64,000 bases of DNA from PNON01 sp963757065 (GTDB lineage Bacteria > Chloroflexota > Anaerolineae > Anaerolineales > Anaerolineaceae), in NCBI GenBank assembly GCA_963757065.1, contig CAVWQC010000008.1:62001-126000 (forward strand). The letters are read 5' to 3'. Position 1 is the first letter of the stretch. Every line of letters starts with the position of its first letter. Of this stretch, positions 10,313-19,787 are shown in pieces. The notes under the pieces are model-generated. The model saw only the letters and a program-made list of their open reading frames with translations, ran no database searches and was not told where the DNA came from. The translations under genes were made by a program, and so were the position numbers.

Positions 10313-10916
10313 ACAATTAAAAATTGGTGCTGTTGTCCTTGCTGCTGGATTATCGAGCCGCATGGGAGTGCAGAAGCTGCTTCTTCCCTGGAAGGGAAAG
10401 ACGGTGATCGAAACGGTAGTCGATACCCTTATTCTCTCCAATATTACTGAGATTGTGGTTGTGACCGGACGGGACGCAGAGCATATCGCTTCAGTGCTCA
10501 AATCAAAGCCGGTTCAAGTCATTTATAACCCCGATTTTGCTGATGGAAATATGGTTACTTCTCTGCGTACCGGGTTGAAAGCATTGCGGGAAAAGGTGGA
10601 TGCCATTCTCATGGTCCTGGCAGATCAACCGCAGATGATGGAAACAACAATCAAATTACTCGTGGATGAATGGAATCAAAACCCGGATTCGCTGTGCATT
10701 CCCAGTTATCAAATGCATCGCGGGCATCCCTGGGTGATACCTGCAAGATTATGGGATAACCTGAACAGCCTAAATTCGCATCAAACCATGCGGGATTTCA
10801 TCAGGATCAATGAGCACGAGATTCGATATGTTGTCGTCGAGACACCTACCATCCTGATGGATCTGGATACTCCCGAAGATTATGCACAGCAAAAAAATAT
10901 GAGTGGAGTGGACTAG
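10299..10916 (+). CDS. Molybdenum cofactor nucleotidyltransferase, MocA-like (second copy)
   Basis: 205 residues; a single MobA-like NTP transferase domain with the nucleotide loop VVLAAGLSSRMGVQKLLLPW near residue 11 and the metal/substrate motif LADQPQM near 108, close to the family norm of about 200. It probably activates molybdopterin with CTP for insertion into the hydroxylases encoded upstream. ATG 10299 overlaps the end of the preceding fusion by 14 bases, so it is the last gene of the same operon. Two tandem MocA domains (one fused, one free) may serve two cofactor forms or two large subunits, which is inference. Reads without interruption. Confidence 0.82.
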   Translation: MLPNKQLKIGAVVLAAGLSSRMGVQKLLLPWKGKTVIETVVDTLILSNITEIVVVTGRDAEHIASVLKSKPVQVIYNPDFADGNMVTSLRTGLKALREKVDAILMVLADQPQMMETTIKLLVDEWNQNPDSLCIPSYQMHRGHPWVIPARLWDNLNSLNSHQTMRDFIRINEHEIRYVVVETPTILMDLDTPEDYAQQKNMSGVD

Positions 10917-10937
10917 TCTAACACTATTTATACAGGG

Positions 10938-10965
10938 TTAGTTCCCCCTTCCGATGTGATATACT
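10938..10965 (+). promoter_or_regulatory. Weak sigma70-like promoter before argF
   Basis: TTAGTT (10938-10943) and TATACT (10960-10965) are spaced by 16 bases in the 87-base gap between the molybdenum operon and argF. The -35 is poor, so this is only a candidate start for an independent argF-rocD transcript. Confidence 0.3.
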
Positions 10966-11003
10966 TCGATTGTTACACAAAAAAACACCATACAGGAGCA
11001 CAA

Positions 11004-11931
11004 ATGAAAAAAGACTTTCTTGCCATATCTGATTATTCGTCAGATGAAATTCAAATGCTGCTTGATCTGGCTGTTCGGTTAAAAAAAGAACGATCAACAG
11101 GTGAAAATCGGCCCATCCTCAAGGGAAAGACGATGGCAATGATCTTCCAGAAACCATCGCTTACGAACCCGGGTATCTTTTGATATGGCCATGCGCCATC
11201 TGGGTGGAGATGCCTTATATCTTTCACCAAGCGAAATCGGATTAGGGCAGCGAGAGTCGATCGCAGATGTTGCCAGGGTATTAAGCGGTTACGTTGAGAT
11301 CGTCATGGCCAGGGTGTTTGAACATGCCCACGTTTTGGAACTTGCAAAATGGTGCAGTGTTCCGGTCGTTAATGGACTCAGTGATTATAACCATCCATGC
11401 CAGGGTATGGCAGATGCACTGACGATCTATGAAGAATTTGGAAATCTAAAAGGTTTGAATGTGACCTTCATCGGTGATGGAAACAATGTGGCAGTCTCCT
11501 TAATGCATGTTTGTTTATCACTCGGTGCCAACTTTACACTTGCTTCTCCTGAAGGTTATGATCTCGATCCCCAAGCTTTGGAAATTGGCAAGAAAATCTC
11601 CGCCCGGACTGGAACAAGTATCAATTTACTACGAGATCCACATGCAGCAGTAAAAAATGCCCAGGTTATCTATACAGATACCTGGACGAGTATGGGGCAG
11701 GAAGCTGAAACTAAAAAACGTGAACAGGTATTTCCTCCTTACCAGGTCAACGAAGCTCTGGTGAAAGAAGCAGATAAGAAAGTTATCGTTCTGCATTGTT
11801 TGCCAGCGCACCGCGGACAGGAATTAACCGATGCAGTTGCGGATGGTACCCATAGTCGTTTATTCCCACAGGCACATAACCGGATGCACGCACAAAAAGC
11901 AGTAGTTGCTTACCTTTTAGGAGCAAACTAA
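11004..11931 (+). CDS. argF: Ornithine carbamoyltransferase, frameshifted near carbamoyl-phosphate loop
   Basis: About 308 residues; transfers the carbamoyl group between carbamoyl phosphate and ornithine/citrulline. The carbamoyl-phosphate motif is split: zero frame gives MIFQKPSL, and the next frame continues RTRVSFDMAMRHLGG, with one surplus base in CTTA 11160-11163. Downstream are HPCQGMADALT, the ornithine-side FIGDGNNVAVSL, DTWTSMGQE and the HCLPAHRG signature (about 263), all intact. ATG 11004 follows AGGAGCACAA. HCLPAHRG and the overall length argue for a true ornithine enzyme and against the YgeW-type relatives often found beside purine hydroxylases. It is followed after one base by an ornithine aminotransferase, so ornithine is the shared metabolite. 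Confidence 0.88.
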
Positions 11932-11932
11932 T

Positions 11933-13135
11933 ATGAAAACCAGTGAATATATTGAGATTGAAGAAAAGTATGGTGCCCATAATTATCATCCATTGGATGT
12001 CGTTATTACCCGGGGAGAGGGAGTATGGGTTTACGATGTTGAAGGGAATAAATACCTGGATTGCCTGAGTGCATATTCAGCGATCAATCAGGGACATGTC
12101 CACCCCAGAATATTAAAAGTTTTGATTGACCAGGCAAAGAAAGTCACCCTGACCTCCAGGGCTTTCCGCAATGACCAACTCCCGTTTTTTTATAAGGAAC
12201 TCTCCGAGTTCACCGGATATGAAATGTCTCTCCCGATGAATTCTGGTGCCGAGGCAGTTGAAACCGCATTAAAATTGGCGCGTAAATGGGCATATAAAGT
12301 TAAAAAAGTTCCGAAATACAAAGCAGAGATCATCACAGCGACCGGCAACTTCCATGGACGCACCATCTCGACCATCTCATTTTCCACTGAACCGCTTTAT
12401 AAAGACGACTTTGGACCATTTACAGCAGGATTTATTACAGTACCCTATGGCGATGCCGATGCGATTGCAAAAGCGATCAACCCAAATACAGCCGCAGTAT
12501 TTATTGAACCCATCCAGGGAGAAGCCGGAGTCATTATTCCACCAGCTGGCTACCTGAAAAAAGTCAGCGAATTATGCAAAAAGAACAATATCCTTTTCAT
12601 GGCGGATGAGATCCAGACCGGTTTAGGACGAACCGGGAAAGTATTCGCCTGCGACCACGAAGATGTTCGCCCGGATATCATCACGATCGGCAAAGCTTTA
12701 GGCGGAGGATTTTATCCAATTTCTGCAGTATTGGCAGATCGGGAAATTCTTTCCCTCTTCACCCCCGGGGAACATGGGTCCACCTTTGGTGGCAACCCTT
12801 TGGCTGCCGCAGTCGCCAGAGAAGCCCTGAAAGTGATCGTGGATGAAAAACTAATTGAGAATGCAGACAAGTTGGGTGAATATTTCCTTGAACAGTTAAG
12901 TGAGATCAACAGTCCGAATATTAAAGAAGTACGCGGCAAAGGATTGTTAATCGGAGTTGAATTACAACCAGAAGCCGGAGGCGCAAGAAGATTTTGCGAA
13001 GCCCTGGAAAAGAAAGGTATTCTGGCAAAAGAAACTCACGAACGAGTGATTCGATTTGCACCACCTCTGGTGATTGATAAAGCTACGATCGATTGGGCAT
13101 TACCATTTATTCGTGAAGTCCTCACGATGAAATAA
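11933..13135 (+). CDS. rocD: Ornithine aminotransferase (ornithine-oxo-acid transaminase)
   Basis: 400 residues, class III PLP aminotransferase converting ornithine plus 2-oxoglutarate to glutamate semialdehyde plus glutamate. Seen: the N-terminal YGAHNYHPLDVVITRGEG typical of RocD, MNSGAEAVETALK, FHGRTIS, the aspartate motif MADEIQTGLGRTGK, the PLP lysine in IGKALGGGFYP (about 253) and STFGGNPLA. ATG 11933 lies one base after the argF stop, implying coupled translation. Acetylornithine aminotransferase is the main alternative, but the N-terminal motif and the pairing with a carbamoyltransferase favour catabolic ornithine use. No interruption. Confidence 0.88.
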   Translation: MKTSEYIEIEEKYGAHNYHPLDVVITRGEGVWVYDVEGNKYLDCLSAYSAINQGHVHPRILKVLIDQAKKVTLTSRAFRNDQLPFFYKELSEFTGYEMSLPMNSGAEAVETALKLARKWAYKVKKVPKYKAEIITATGNFHGRTISTISFSTEPLYKDDFGPFTAGFITVPYGDADAIAKAINPNTAAVFIEPIQGEAGVIIPPAGYLKKVSELCKKNNILFMADEIQTGLGRTGKVFACDHEDVRPDIITIGKALGGGFYPISAVLADREILSLFTPGEHGSTFGGNPLAAAVAREALKVIVDEKLIENADKLGEYFLEQLSEINSPNIKEVRGKGLLIGVELQPEAGGARRFCEALEKKGILAKETHERVIRFAPPLVIDKATIDWALPFIREVLTMK

Positions 13136-13164
13136 AAAAAATAAATCATTGAGGACTCTGCTTA

Positions 13165-14475
13165 ATGACCTGGAAAGAAAATTACCAATCCAAGATCGTA
13201 GACGCTGCAACAGCTGTCCGTGCTATAAAATCAAATCAAAGGGTTTATCTTACCGGGAACTGTTCGGTACCCCAGGTTCTGATTCAGGCTCTTGTGGATT
13301 ACGCACCAGAATTACAGAATGTTGAAATTTGCCAGCCATTAACTGTTGGTAGTTCAGATTATGTTCACCCGAAGATGGAAGGTCATCTACGGGTGAACTC
13401 ATTGTTCATTAGCCACAATGTCCGAAAGGCGGTACAGGAAGGGCGGGCAGATTATACGCCGGTGCTGTTATCTGAACTTCCCCTGCTCTTTAAAAACGGG
13501 ATATTACCATTGGATGCCGCCCTTGTTCATCTTTCCCCACCAGACGAGAACGGTTTTTGTACTTTTGGAATTGAAGCCGGATTAACAAAAACATCTGCAG
13601 AATCTGCCAGGATTATAATTGCTGAAGTGAATCAGCAGATGCCACGTACATTGGGGGACACACTCATTCATATAGACGACCTCGATTATATAGTGGAAGT
13701 GGATTACCCACTGGCCGAACTTCCGATGAAAAATGATTGCGGGGACGAGATTGTCGGAAAAATAGCTGAACATATCGCAGAAAGAATTCCTGATGGTGCA
13801 ACCTTGCAGCTTGGAATCGGCGGGATACCAGAGGCTGTTCTCAAATTCCTTCGCCATAAAAAAGACCTGGGAGTCCATTCGGAATTGTTTTCAGATGGTA
13901 TTATGGAACTCGTTAACCTTGGAATTGTGACAAATAATAAAAAATCCATCCACAAAGGCAAGATAGTTGCCGGTTTCATTATCGGTTCCCGTGACTTATA
14001 CCGGTGGGTGGATAACAATCCACTGATCGAATTGCTGCCCACAGAGTATGTTAATAATCCCTTTGTCGTGGCAAAAAACAAAAATATGGTTGCCATAAAT
14101 TCTGCCATCGAAGTCGATCTTACCGGCCAGGTATGTGCCGATTCTATCGGACCCAAATTTTACAGCGGTGTGGGCGGCCAAATGGATTTCATTTATGGGG
14201 CATCCCTCTCAGAAGGTGGATTACCTGTTATTGCTTTACCAAGTTCTGCCTTATTATCTTCGGGAAGTACAATTTCCAAAATTGTTCCCATGTTAAAAGA
14301 GGGAGCTGGTGTTGTCACTTCACGTAATCATGTCCACTATATTGCTACAGAATTCGGCATGGTCGATCTTTACGGGAAGAGTATCCGTCAGCGGGCGCAA
14401 GCGCTCATTTCAATCGCCCATCCGGATTTCAGGTCGGATTTACTACTACAAGCTGGAAAATTGAATTATATTTAA
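13165..14475 (+). CDS. Acetyl-CoA hydrolase/4-hydroxybutyrate CoA-transferase family protein
   Basis: 436 residues, family I CoA-transferase fold. Seen: the N-terminal half with HLSPPDENGFCTFG, the oxyanion loop GIGGIPEAVL, the block SELFSDGIMEL holding the glutamate expected to form the glutamyl-CoA thioester, and the C-terminal GGQMDFIYGA. Such enzymes move CoA between acetyl-CoA and carboxylic acids such as 4-hydroxybutyrate, butyrate or succinate; the acceptor cannot be told from sequence alone. It follows rocD by 29 bases and precedes pyruvate kinase by three, so it may be part of a fermentative amino-acid pathway. In-frame CTT-ACC codon pairs (for example at 13249) are read normally here. 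Confidence 0.82.
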   Translation: MTWKENYQSKIVDAATAVRAIKSNQRVYLTGNCSVPQVLIQALVDYAPELQNVEICQPLTVGSSDYVHPKMEGHLRVNSLFISHNVRKAVQEGRADYTPVLLSELPLLFKNGILPLDAALVHLSPPDENGFCTFGIEAGLTKTSAESARIIIAEVNQQMPRTLGDTLIHIDDLDYIVEVDYPLAELPMKNDCGDEIVGKIAEHIAERIPDGATLQLGIGGIPEAVLKFLRHKKDLGVHSELFSDGIMELVNLGIVTNNKKSIHKGKIVAGFIIGSRDLYRWVDNNPLIELLPTEYVNNPFVVAKNKNMVAINSAIEVDLTGQVCADSIGPKFYSGVGGQMDFIYGASLSEGGLPVIALPSSALLSSGSTISKIVPMLKEGAGVVTSRNHVHYIATEFGMVDLYGKSIRQRAQALISIAHPDFRSDLLLQAGKLNYI

Positions 14476-14478
14476 CCT

Positions 14479-15939
14479 ATGAATCGAAAAGCGAAGATAG
14501 TTGCTACTGTTGGTCCCTCTTCTCAGGATGAGAAGATATTTGCATCCATGGTGGATGCCGGCCTGGACGTTGCCAGGTTAAATTTCTCACACGGATCCTA
14601 CGAAAATCACTTAAGTACGATAAAAATGATCCGCCAGGTTTCAAAGGATAAGGGAAAGGCGATAGCGATTTTACAGGATCTTCAGGGTCCCAAGGTCCGG
14701 ATCGGTGAAATTCCTGGCAATTCCATGGATATTTCCACCGGTCAGATGCTGGATGTATATTTTTCTAAGACCATTGATGCTGTCAAGCCTTTACCTGAAA
14801 ATAAAAATCAATGGATTTACATTCCCATTCCCGACCTTCTCAGGCAGCTAAAAGTTGGCATGAAGATATTATTGGATGACGGGAATATTGAGTTCTGCCT
14901 AAAACAGATTCACGCTGATCACGTCACGGTGACGGTAAATTTAGGCGGAAAACTCTCTTCCCATAAAGGATTTAATCTTCCCGGGGTTCAACTGGATATA
15001 CCCGGATTTACCGAAAAGGATCGGCTGGACTTACATTTTGGATTGGATAATGGTGTTGATTTGATAGCGGTTTCTTTTGTTCGAACCGTTGAAGATATCC
15101 TGGCTGTCCGTAATGAAATTGTGCACTATGCACCTGATCGGACCGGTATCCCGATAATTGCAAAACTGGAACGGCCAGAAGCGCTGGAGAACCTCACCTC
15201 AATCATTAAAGCTGCTGATGGAGTTATGGTTGCACGGGGCGATCTCGGAGTGGAATTATCACCCGCTTATGTCCCGATAGCGCAAAAGAAGATCATCAGG
15301 GAAGCCAATATTTATTCAAAGCCTGTGATCACAGCCACCCAGATGTTGGATTCCATGATACATAATCCAAGGCCGACAAGAGCAGAAGCAACAGATGTTG
15401 CGAACGCAATATTTGACGGGACTGATGCAGTGATGTTGTCTGGTGAGACAGCAAGTGGCAGCTACCCGGTTGAGAGCATTAAAGTTATGGATTCCATCGT
15501 AAAGGAAGCTGAATTAAATTATTCGGACTGGACCATTTGCACTGATCTGCCACAAATGGACAGCACCGATGATGCCGTCGCTATGACCAGGGCTGCCCGC
15601 GAATTAGCTCAAGACCGAAATGTCTCTTCGATTGCTGTATTCACCCATTCTGGTCGAACCGCATTATTTATGTCAAAAGCAAAACCGGCTGTTGCAATTC
15701 TGGCATTTACTCCTTTGGAATCTTCTTATCATAGAATGTCCTTATATTGGGGAGTAACACCATATCTGGTTCCACATGCCGATTCCGTTGAATCGATGAT
15801 TAGAATTGTTGATGATGCGATCATTAAATTTGCACCGGAAGAAAAGGACCAACAAGTGATCCTCATCTCCGGTTTCCCGATCAATAAAATGAGGCTGCCC
15901 AATTTTGCCTTATTGCATACGGTGGGAGAGCCTGATTAG
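14479..15939 (+). CDS. pyk: Pyruvate kinase
   Basis: 486 residues; converts phosphoenolpyruvate and ADP to pyruvate and ATP. Seen: ATVGPSS at the N-terminus, LNFSHGSYENH, the B-domain region around residues 70-170, the active-site lysine region IAKLERPEAL, MVARGDLGVEL, TATQMLDSMI, RAEATDVANAI and MLSGETASG, then a C-terminal allosteric domain with FTHSGRTA. Length is normal for the bacterial enzyme without the extra PEP-utiliser domain. It begins three bases after the CoA-transferase stop and overlaps the convergent GAF phosphatase gene by four bases tail to tail. Confidence 0.95.
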   Translation: MNRKAKIVATVGPSSQDEKIFASMVDAGLDVARLNFSHGSYENHLSTIKMIRQVSKDKGKAIAILQDLQGPKVRIGEIPGNSMDISTGQMLDVYFSKTIDAVKPLPENKNQWIYIPIPDLLRQLKVGMKILLDDGNIEFCLKQIHADHVTVTVNLGGKLSSHKGFNLPGVQLDIPGFTEKDRLDLHFGLDNGVDLIAVSFVRTVEDILAVRNEIVHYAPDRTGIPIIAKLERPEALENLTSIIKAADGVMVARGDLGVELSPAYVPIAQKKIIREANIYSKPVITATQMLDSMIHNPRPTRAEATDVANAIFDGTDAVMLSGETASGSYPVESIKVMDSIVKEAELNYSDWTICTDLPQMDSTDDAVAMTRAARELAQDRNVSSIAVFTHSGRTALFMSKAKPAVAILAFTPLESSYHRMSLYWGVTPYLVPHADSVESMIRIVDDAIIKFAPEEKDQQVILISGFPINKMRLPNFALLHTVGEPD

Positions 15940-18900
15940 TTCTTCTTGGTTTTTTCATGATGATGTACCACAAGCAGGGTGACATCATCTGATGGTATCT
16001 CAAATTCCTGAAATTCAACCAGAGCGTTATCTATTGAATCCAGGATAGTCTCCGGCTCTTGATTTTTAGCCTGTCGAATGGCATTCTCCAGCCGCTGATC
16101 TCCAAAAAAATCAGTTGCAGTATAAGCTTCTGTCACACCATCTGTAAACAAAATCAGAGAGTCCCCAGGTTCAAGTTTAATTAGGTTGTTTTTCAATGAT
16201 AACTTTTCCATTATACCCAATGGCATACTGCCCTTTAGGAGTTTCTCAAGGGGTCCGAATGGATGTTTACAAATCGGTAAATTGTGACCTGCATTGGCAT
16301 AGGTAAGTTCACTACTTCGCAGATCAAGTATTCCGAGAAATGCTGTAATAAACATGCCGTGAGGTGTATCCCGTAGCAGCAGCTTGTTTACATTGGCAAG
16401 GATTTCTGCAGGAGTATTGAATTGTTGGGCGACTGTACGCAACAGTGTTCGTGTTACTGTCATATATAAGGCGGCTGACATCCCTTTATCAGTGACATCA
16501 GCAACCAGCAAGGCTAATCGATTATCTGGTAATTCAAAAACATCGTAGAAATCGCCACCTACTTCTCTTGCAGGCCGCCAACGTACGTCCAATTTCCACT
16601 CTTTATGAACTGGCATTTCTGAAGGTAAAAATGTTTTTTGAATTTCACGGGCAATCTGGAATTCTCGTTCAAGGCGTTCCTGGTCATCTGCCAGATTTTC
16701 AAGCCGGTCATTTTGAATTGCCAGAGCTGTTTGTTGAGCAATTCCCGTCAAGATCTCGAGTCTTTTGGTCAGGTACATTTTTTCAGTACCCGGGTCTTTC
16801 ACCAGAAGAATACCATATACTTCACCTTTTACCGATAACGGCATGCCAACCAATAATGGATCATTGTTCAACTCAAAATCGAAGGACACGGCACCTTCGG
16901 GTAGATCAATTTCAGCCCAACACAGGGGATCATCCGGATTTGTGACACAGATCGGGAGAACGCTCAATTGATCTTGCTTGCGAATAAGATCCAGCAGAGG
17001 GAATTGTCCGGGTAAAAATTCAGTCTGGTTTGACTCCTCCAGGATCTGTTTTTTAATGCCGTTTGATTCGACTAAAACATGCATCTTCCTGATTTCGTCC
17101 CATAAATAGATCAGACAGATCTCTGAACCAACCAGGATCGGAGTTATCTGAACGATGGATGCATAGAGGTCACTCATTTCATTATGGGTAACGACAGTCT
17201 GAGCCACCTGCAAAAGGGCTGCAGAAATATAGGTCTCCTGTTGTTGTGTCTCAAGTAATTTTATATTCTCAACTGCGATTGCAGTTTGATGGGCGATACC
17301 CTGAATAATGGCCAGTCTTTCATTTTCCACCGGGTCCAGTTGATTGGAATTTTCTGGCTTGGCATAAGCAACGAGGCAAGCACCAAGGATATTTCCTCTT
17401 GAGATAAGAGGTAGCAGTACGATCTTAATATCCTTATTCGAATCACCATCCATAATAAGAAACGGAATGCTCTTTTCCAGGTCATCAATGAATATGGGAA
17501 TTTTTAATTCCAGTATCTGTTCCAATGCTGGAGATTCTCCTGGCCGGACGACATAAACAGAATCGCTATCTGTTCGCTCACAATGCATACCGTGAGTACC
17601 ACTCAAGGTGAATTTTCCAATACTGGATTCCCAAAGGAATACACTACAACCTTTGATTCCAACCAGCATGGGTGTGAGTCTGACAACTGCATTTAATAAT
17701 TCTTCAATGGAAGTAAGCGATCGGGTTGCTTCTGCAACCTGAAGGAGTACAGTGGAAACCCAGGCTTGTTCCTGGGCAGAAGCATATAGCCTGGCGTTTT
17801 GGATGGCAACTGCAGCATAAGCAGCAAAAGTCGATGTCAATAGCATTGATTCAATTCCATATCGGCCGGTCGACTTATTTACCAGGACTAGTACTCCCTG
17901 GGATTGATTACCTACCTTAAGAGGAGCAGCAATTGCTGAATATTCATTGATGTAGCCTTTACTCCAACCAAGTGGATCCATCTGATCATTTTCTGTTCGG
18001 ATCAACGGATCAGTATTTTTTAATACTTTCGTTAACCAGAGGGCAGATTCGGGGTTATTGTTATAAGTTTCACGAACAGTTTCTGCATCAATTCCATGCA
18101 CGGCAGCCAGGTTTAAGCTGTTTGCCTGGTCAAAATCATGGAAATTAGTATCATTTACCAACCAGATGGCAGATGCAGTGCAAGGTAAAATCTTTTCAAT
18201 TTCAGTCAGAATTACATCCAGCAGGTTGTTTAATTCCATATTGGACGAAAGAAGACCTGCCACCTCGCGCAAGCTATCCGAAGCCTGCCGTCTCCACTTT
18301 TCGGAACTAAATAGTTTGGCATTTCGAATTGCAATGGCAATTAAATCAGCAAGGGCTTCAAAGAGGAATTTATCCTCGTCATCAAAACTATTGATATGGT
18401 CACTTTGAATATCAAGCACTCCAAGAACTTCATTGGCAAATATCAAAGCAACAGCCATTTCAGATGAAGTTCCAGATGGATTAATTTTTGACGGACGATA
18501 TTTCTTTTCATGGTCTACATCATTCGCAATAAGGGTTTTTCCATTCCGGGCGACCCAGGGGATGATGCCGTTTTTATCGTTTATTGAATAAACCAAACCA
18601 CTGTTATTTAATTCCTTACTTCTTTCTCCTGCTCCTACCTGGTAGACAATATTATTCTGGTCTCCCTGGACAAGGAATAAATGTACAAACGGGTAATGGA
18701 ATTTTTCATAAATTATTTCGACGACCTGTTGAAGCAAGTTGGAAGAATCCAATATTGATGAAAGTGCCCGACCCACCTCTGCAACAGTGGCCAGTTCCTC
18801 CACCCTGCGTTGTAAACCATCGTAAAGCCTTACTCCTTCCAATGCAAGAGCAATATTATCAGCTAGAGAGCGCAGAACATTCATATCCATTTCATGGAAT

Positions 18901-19787
18901 GCATAAATATGCTCTGACTGAATATCTAAAACACCCAGGATCCTATCTTCGACTTTCAGTGGAAAAACAGCTTCAGCTTTTGTAAGTGGGAGTTGTTTAA
19001 CAAATTTGTACCGTGGATCATGGGAGACATCATTCGAAAGAATTTCCACTCCCTCCTTTGCAACAGCTGCAGCTAATCCTTGATCCAGATTTTCACCAAA
19101 GTCCAACTTGTCTCCAGAATCATCCAGTACTGGAGAACTACACGCTTGAAATATTAATTGATTGGTCGAAGGTTCTATGGTAAAAACTGAAACAGCATAA
19201 TAATGAAATGCATCCAAAATAAGCTTCGTCACCTGTTGGGGAAGATCACTTAAGCTTTGACTATTTGCAATTTTCGAACTGACCGACCTTACCAGCGTAA
19301 GTTGTTCGAATCGCCAATTCTTAATAATGGTTTGGTGATTTATATGCAGGGCATTCGCAGCATTTGCACTCATCCCCTCAAAATACTCGATCTCATCTTC
19401 CGTCATAGGTTGACTGTCAGTTCTTATTACCTGGATAACGCCTAATACTGAATTCTGAACAACCAGCGGATAAGCGATCGTATAGACGGTTTCACTATGG
19501 GAATAAATTTTTAGGTTTCCTGATTTCCCGATATTACAAATTTTTCGCGTTTCAAGAGCTCGCTGCATCAGCGGAGATTGGGGAGTAGATGAAAACATAG
19601 ACAAATTGTGCAGCCCGGGAATTCGAGAAATATTTTCACTAAGCCAAATATCACCCTGATAAATATTGTCTTTTTGGATATGCCGGCAAATAGCTTCAGC
19701 CTGGGCTTCTACATTCGTGAGTTGTAGAATCTCTTCCCCCAAATAAAGAAAATTACGCCAGGAATGAATATCGTGATCCGAAGACAT
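15936..19787 (-). CDS. Six-GAF-domain SpoIIE/RsbU-type PP2C serine phosphatase
   Basis: 1283 residues. Six successive GAF-like sensor modules can be delimited at about residues 20-155, 165-325, 330-500, 505-680, 685-860 and 865-1035. Each ends in a helix of the type ADNIALALEGVRLYD or AYAAVAIQNARLYAS. A PP2C/SpoIIE domain occupies about 1040-1283: REFQIAREIQKTFLP linker helix, REVGGDFYDVFEL, LLVADVTDKGMSAALYM, YANAGHNLPI and FTDGVTEAY, with the metal-binding aspartates in place. It should dephosphorylate the STAS antagonist encoded upstream. ATG 19787 overlaps the RsbW-like stop (TAATG). No membrane segment, so it senses intracellular signals. Six GAF domains is unusually many. Confidence 0.9.
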   Translation of the reverse strand: MSSDHDIHSWRNFLYLGEEILQLTNVEAQAEAICRHIQKDNIYQGDIWLSENISRIPGLHNLSMFSSTPQSPLMQRALETRKICNIGKSGNLKIYSHSETVYTIAYPLVVQNSVLGVIQVIRTDSQPMTEDEIEYFEGMSANAANALHINHQTIIKNWRFEQLTLVRSVSSKIANSQSLSDLPQQVTKLILDAFHYYAVSVFTIEPSTNQLIFQACSSPVLDDSGDKLDFGENLDQGLAAAVAKEGVEILSNDVSHDPRYKFVKQLPLTKAEAVFPLKVEDRILGVLDIQSEHIYAFHEMDMNVLRSLADNIALALEGVRLYDGLQRRVEELATVAEVGRALSSILDSSNLLQQVVEIIYEKFHYPFVHLFLVQGDQNNIVYQVGAGERSKELNNSGLVYSINDKNGIIPWVARNGKTLIANDVDHEKKYRPSKINPSGTSSEMAVALIFANEVLGVLDIQSDHINSFDDEDKFLFEALADLIAIAIRNAKLFSSEKWRRQASDSLREVAGLLSSNMELNNLLDVILTEIEKILPCTASAIWLVNDTNFHDFDQANSLNLAAVHGIDAETVRETYNNNPESALWLTKVLKNTDPLIRTENDQMDPLGWSKGYINEYSAIAAPLKVGNQSQGVLVLVNKSTGRYGIESMLLTSTFAAYAAVAIQNARLYASAQEQAWVSTVLLQVAEATRSLTSIEELLNAVVRLTPMLVGIKGCSVFLWESSIGKFTLSGTHGMHCERTDSDSVYVVRPGESPALEQILELKIPIFIDDLEKSIPFLIMDGDSNKDIKIVLLPLISRGNILGACLVAYAKPENSNQLDPVENERLAIIQGIAHQTAIAVENIKLLETQQQETYISAALLQVAQTVVTHNEMSDLYASIVQITPILVGSEICLIYLWDEIRKMHVLVESNGIKKQILEESNQTEFLPGQFPLLDLIRKQDQLSVLPICVTNPDDPLCWAEIDLPEGAVSFDFELNNDPLLVGMPLSVKGEVYGILLVKDPGTEKMYLTKRLEILTGIAQQTALAIQNDRLENLADDQERLEREFQIAREIQKTFLPSEMPVHKEWKLDVRWRPAREVGGDFYDVFELPDNRLALLVADVTDKGMSAALYMTVTRTLLRTVAQQFNTPAEILANVNKLLLRDTPHGMFITAFLGILDLRSSELTYANAGHNLPICKHPFGPLEKLLKGSMPLGIMEKLSLKNNLIKLEPGDSLILFTDGVTEAYTATDFFGDQRLENAIRQAKNQEPETILDSIDNALVEFQEFEIPSDDVTLLVVHHHEKTKKN

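Noticed and set aside
11004..11931. YgeW-type carbamoyltransferase of purine clusters
   Set aside because: Length about 308 and the HCLPAHRG and DGNNVAVSL motifs fit true ornithine carbamoyltransferase.
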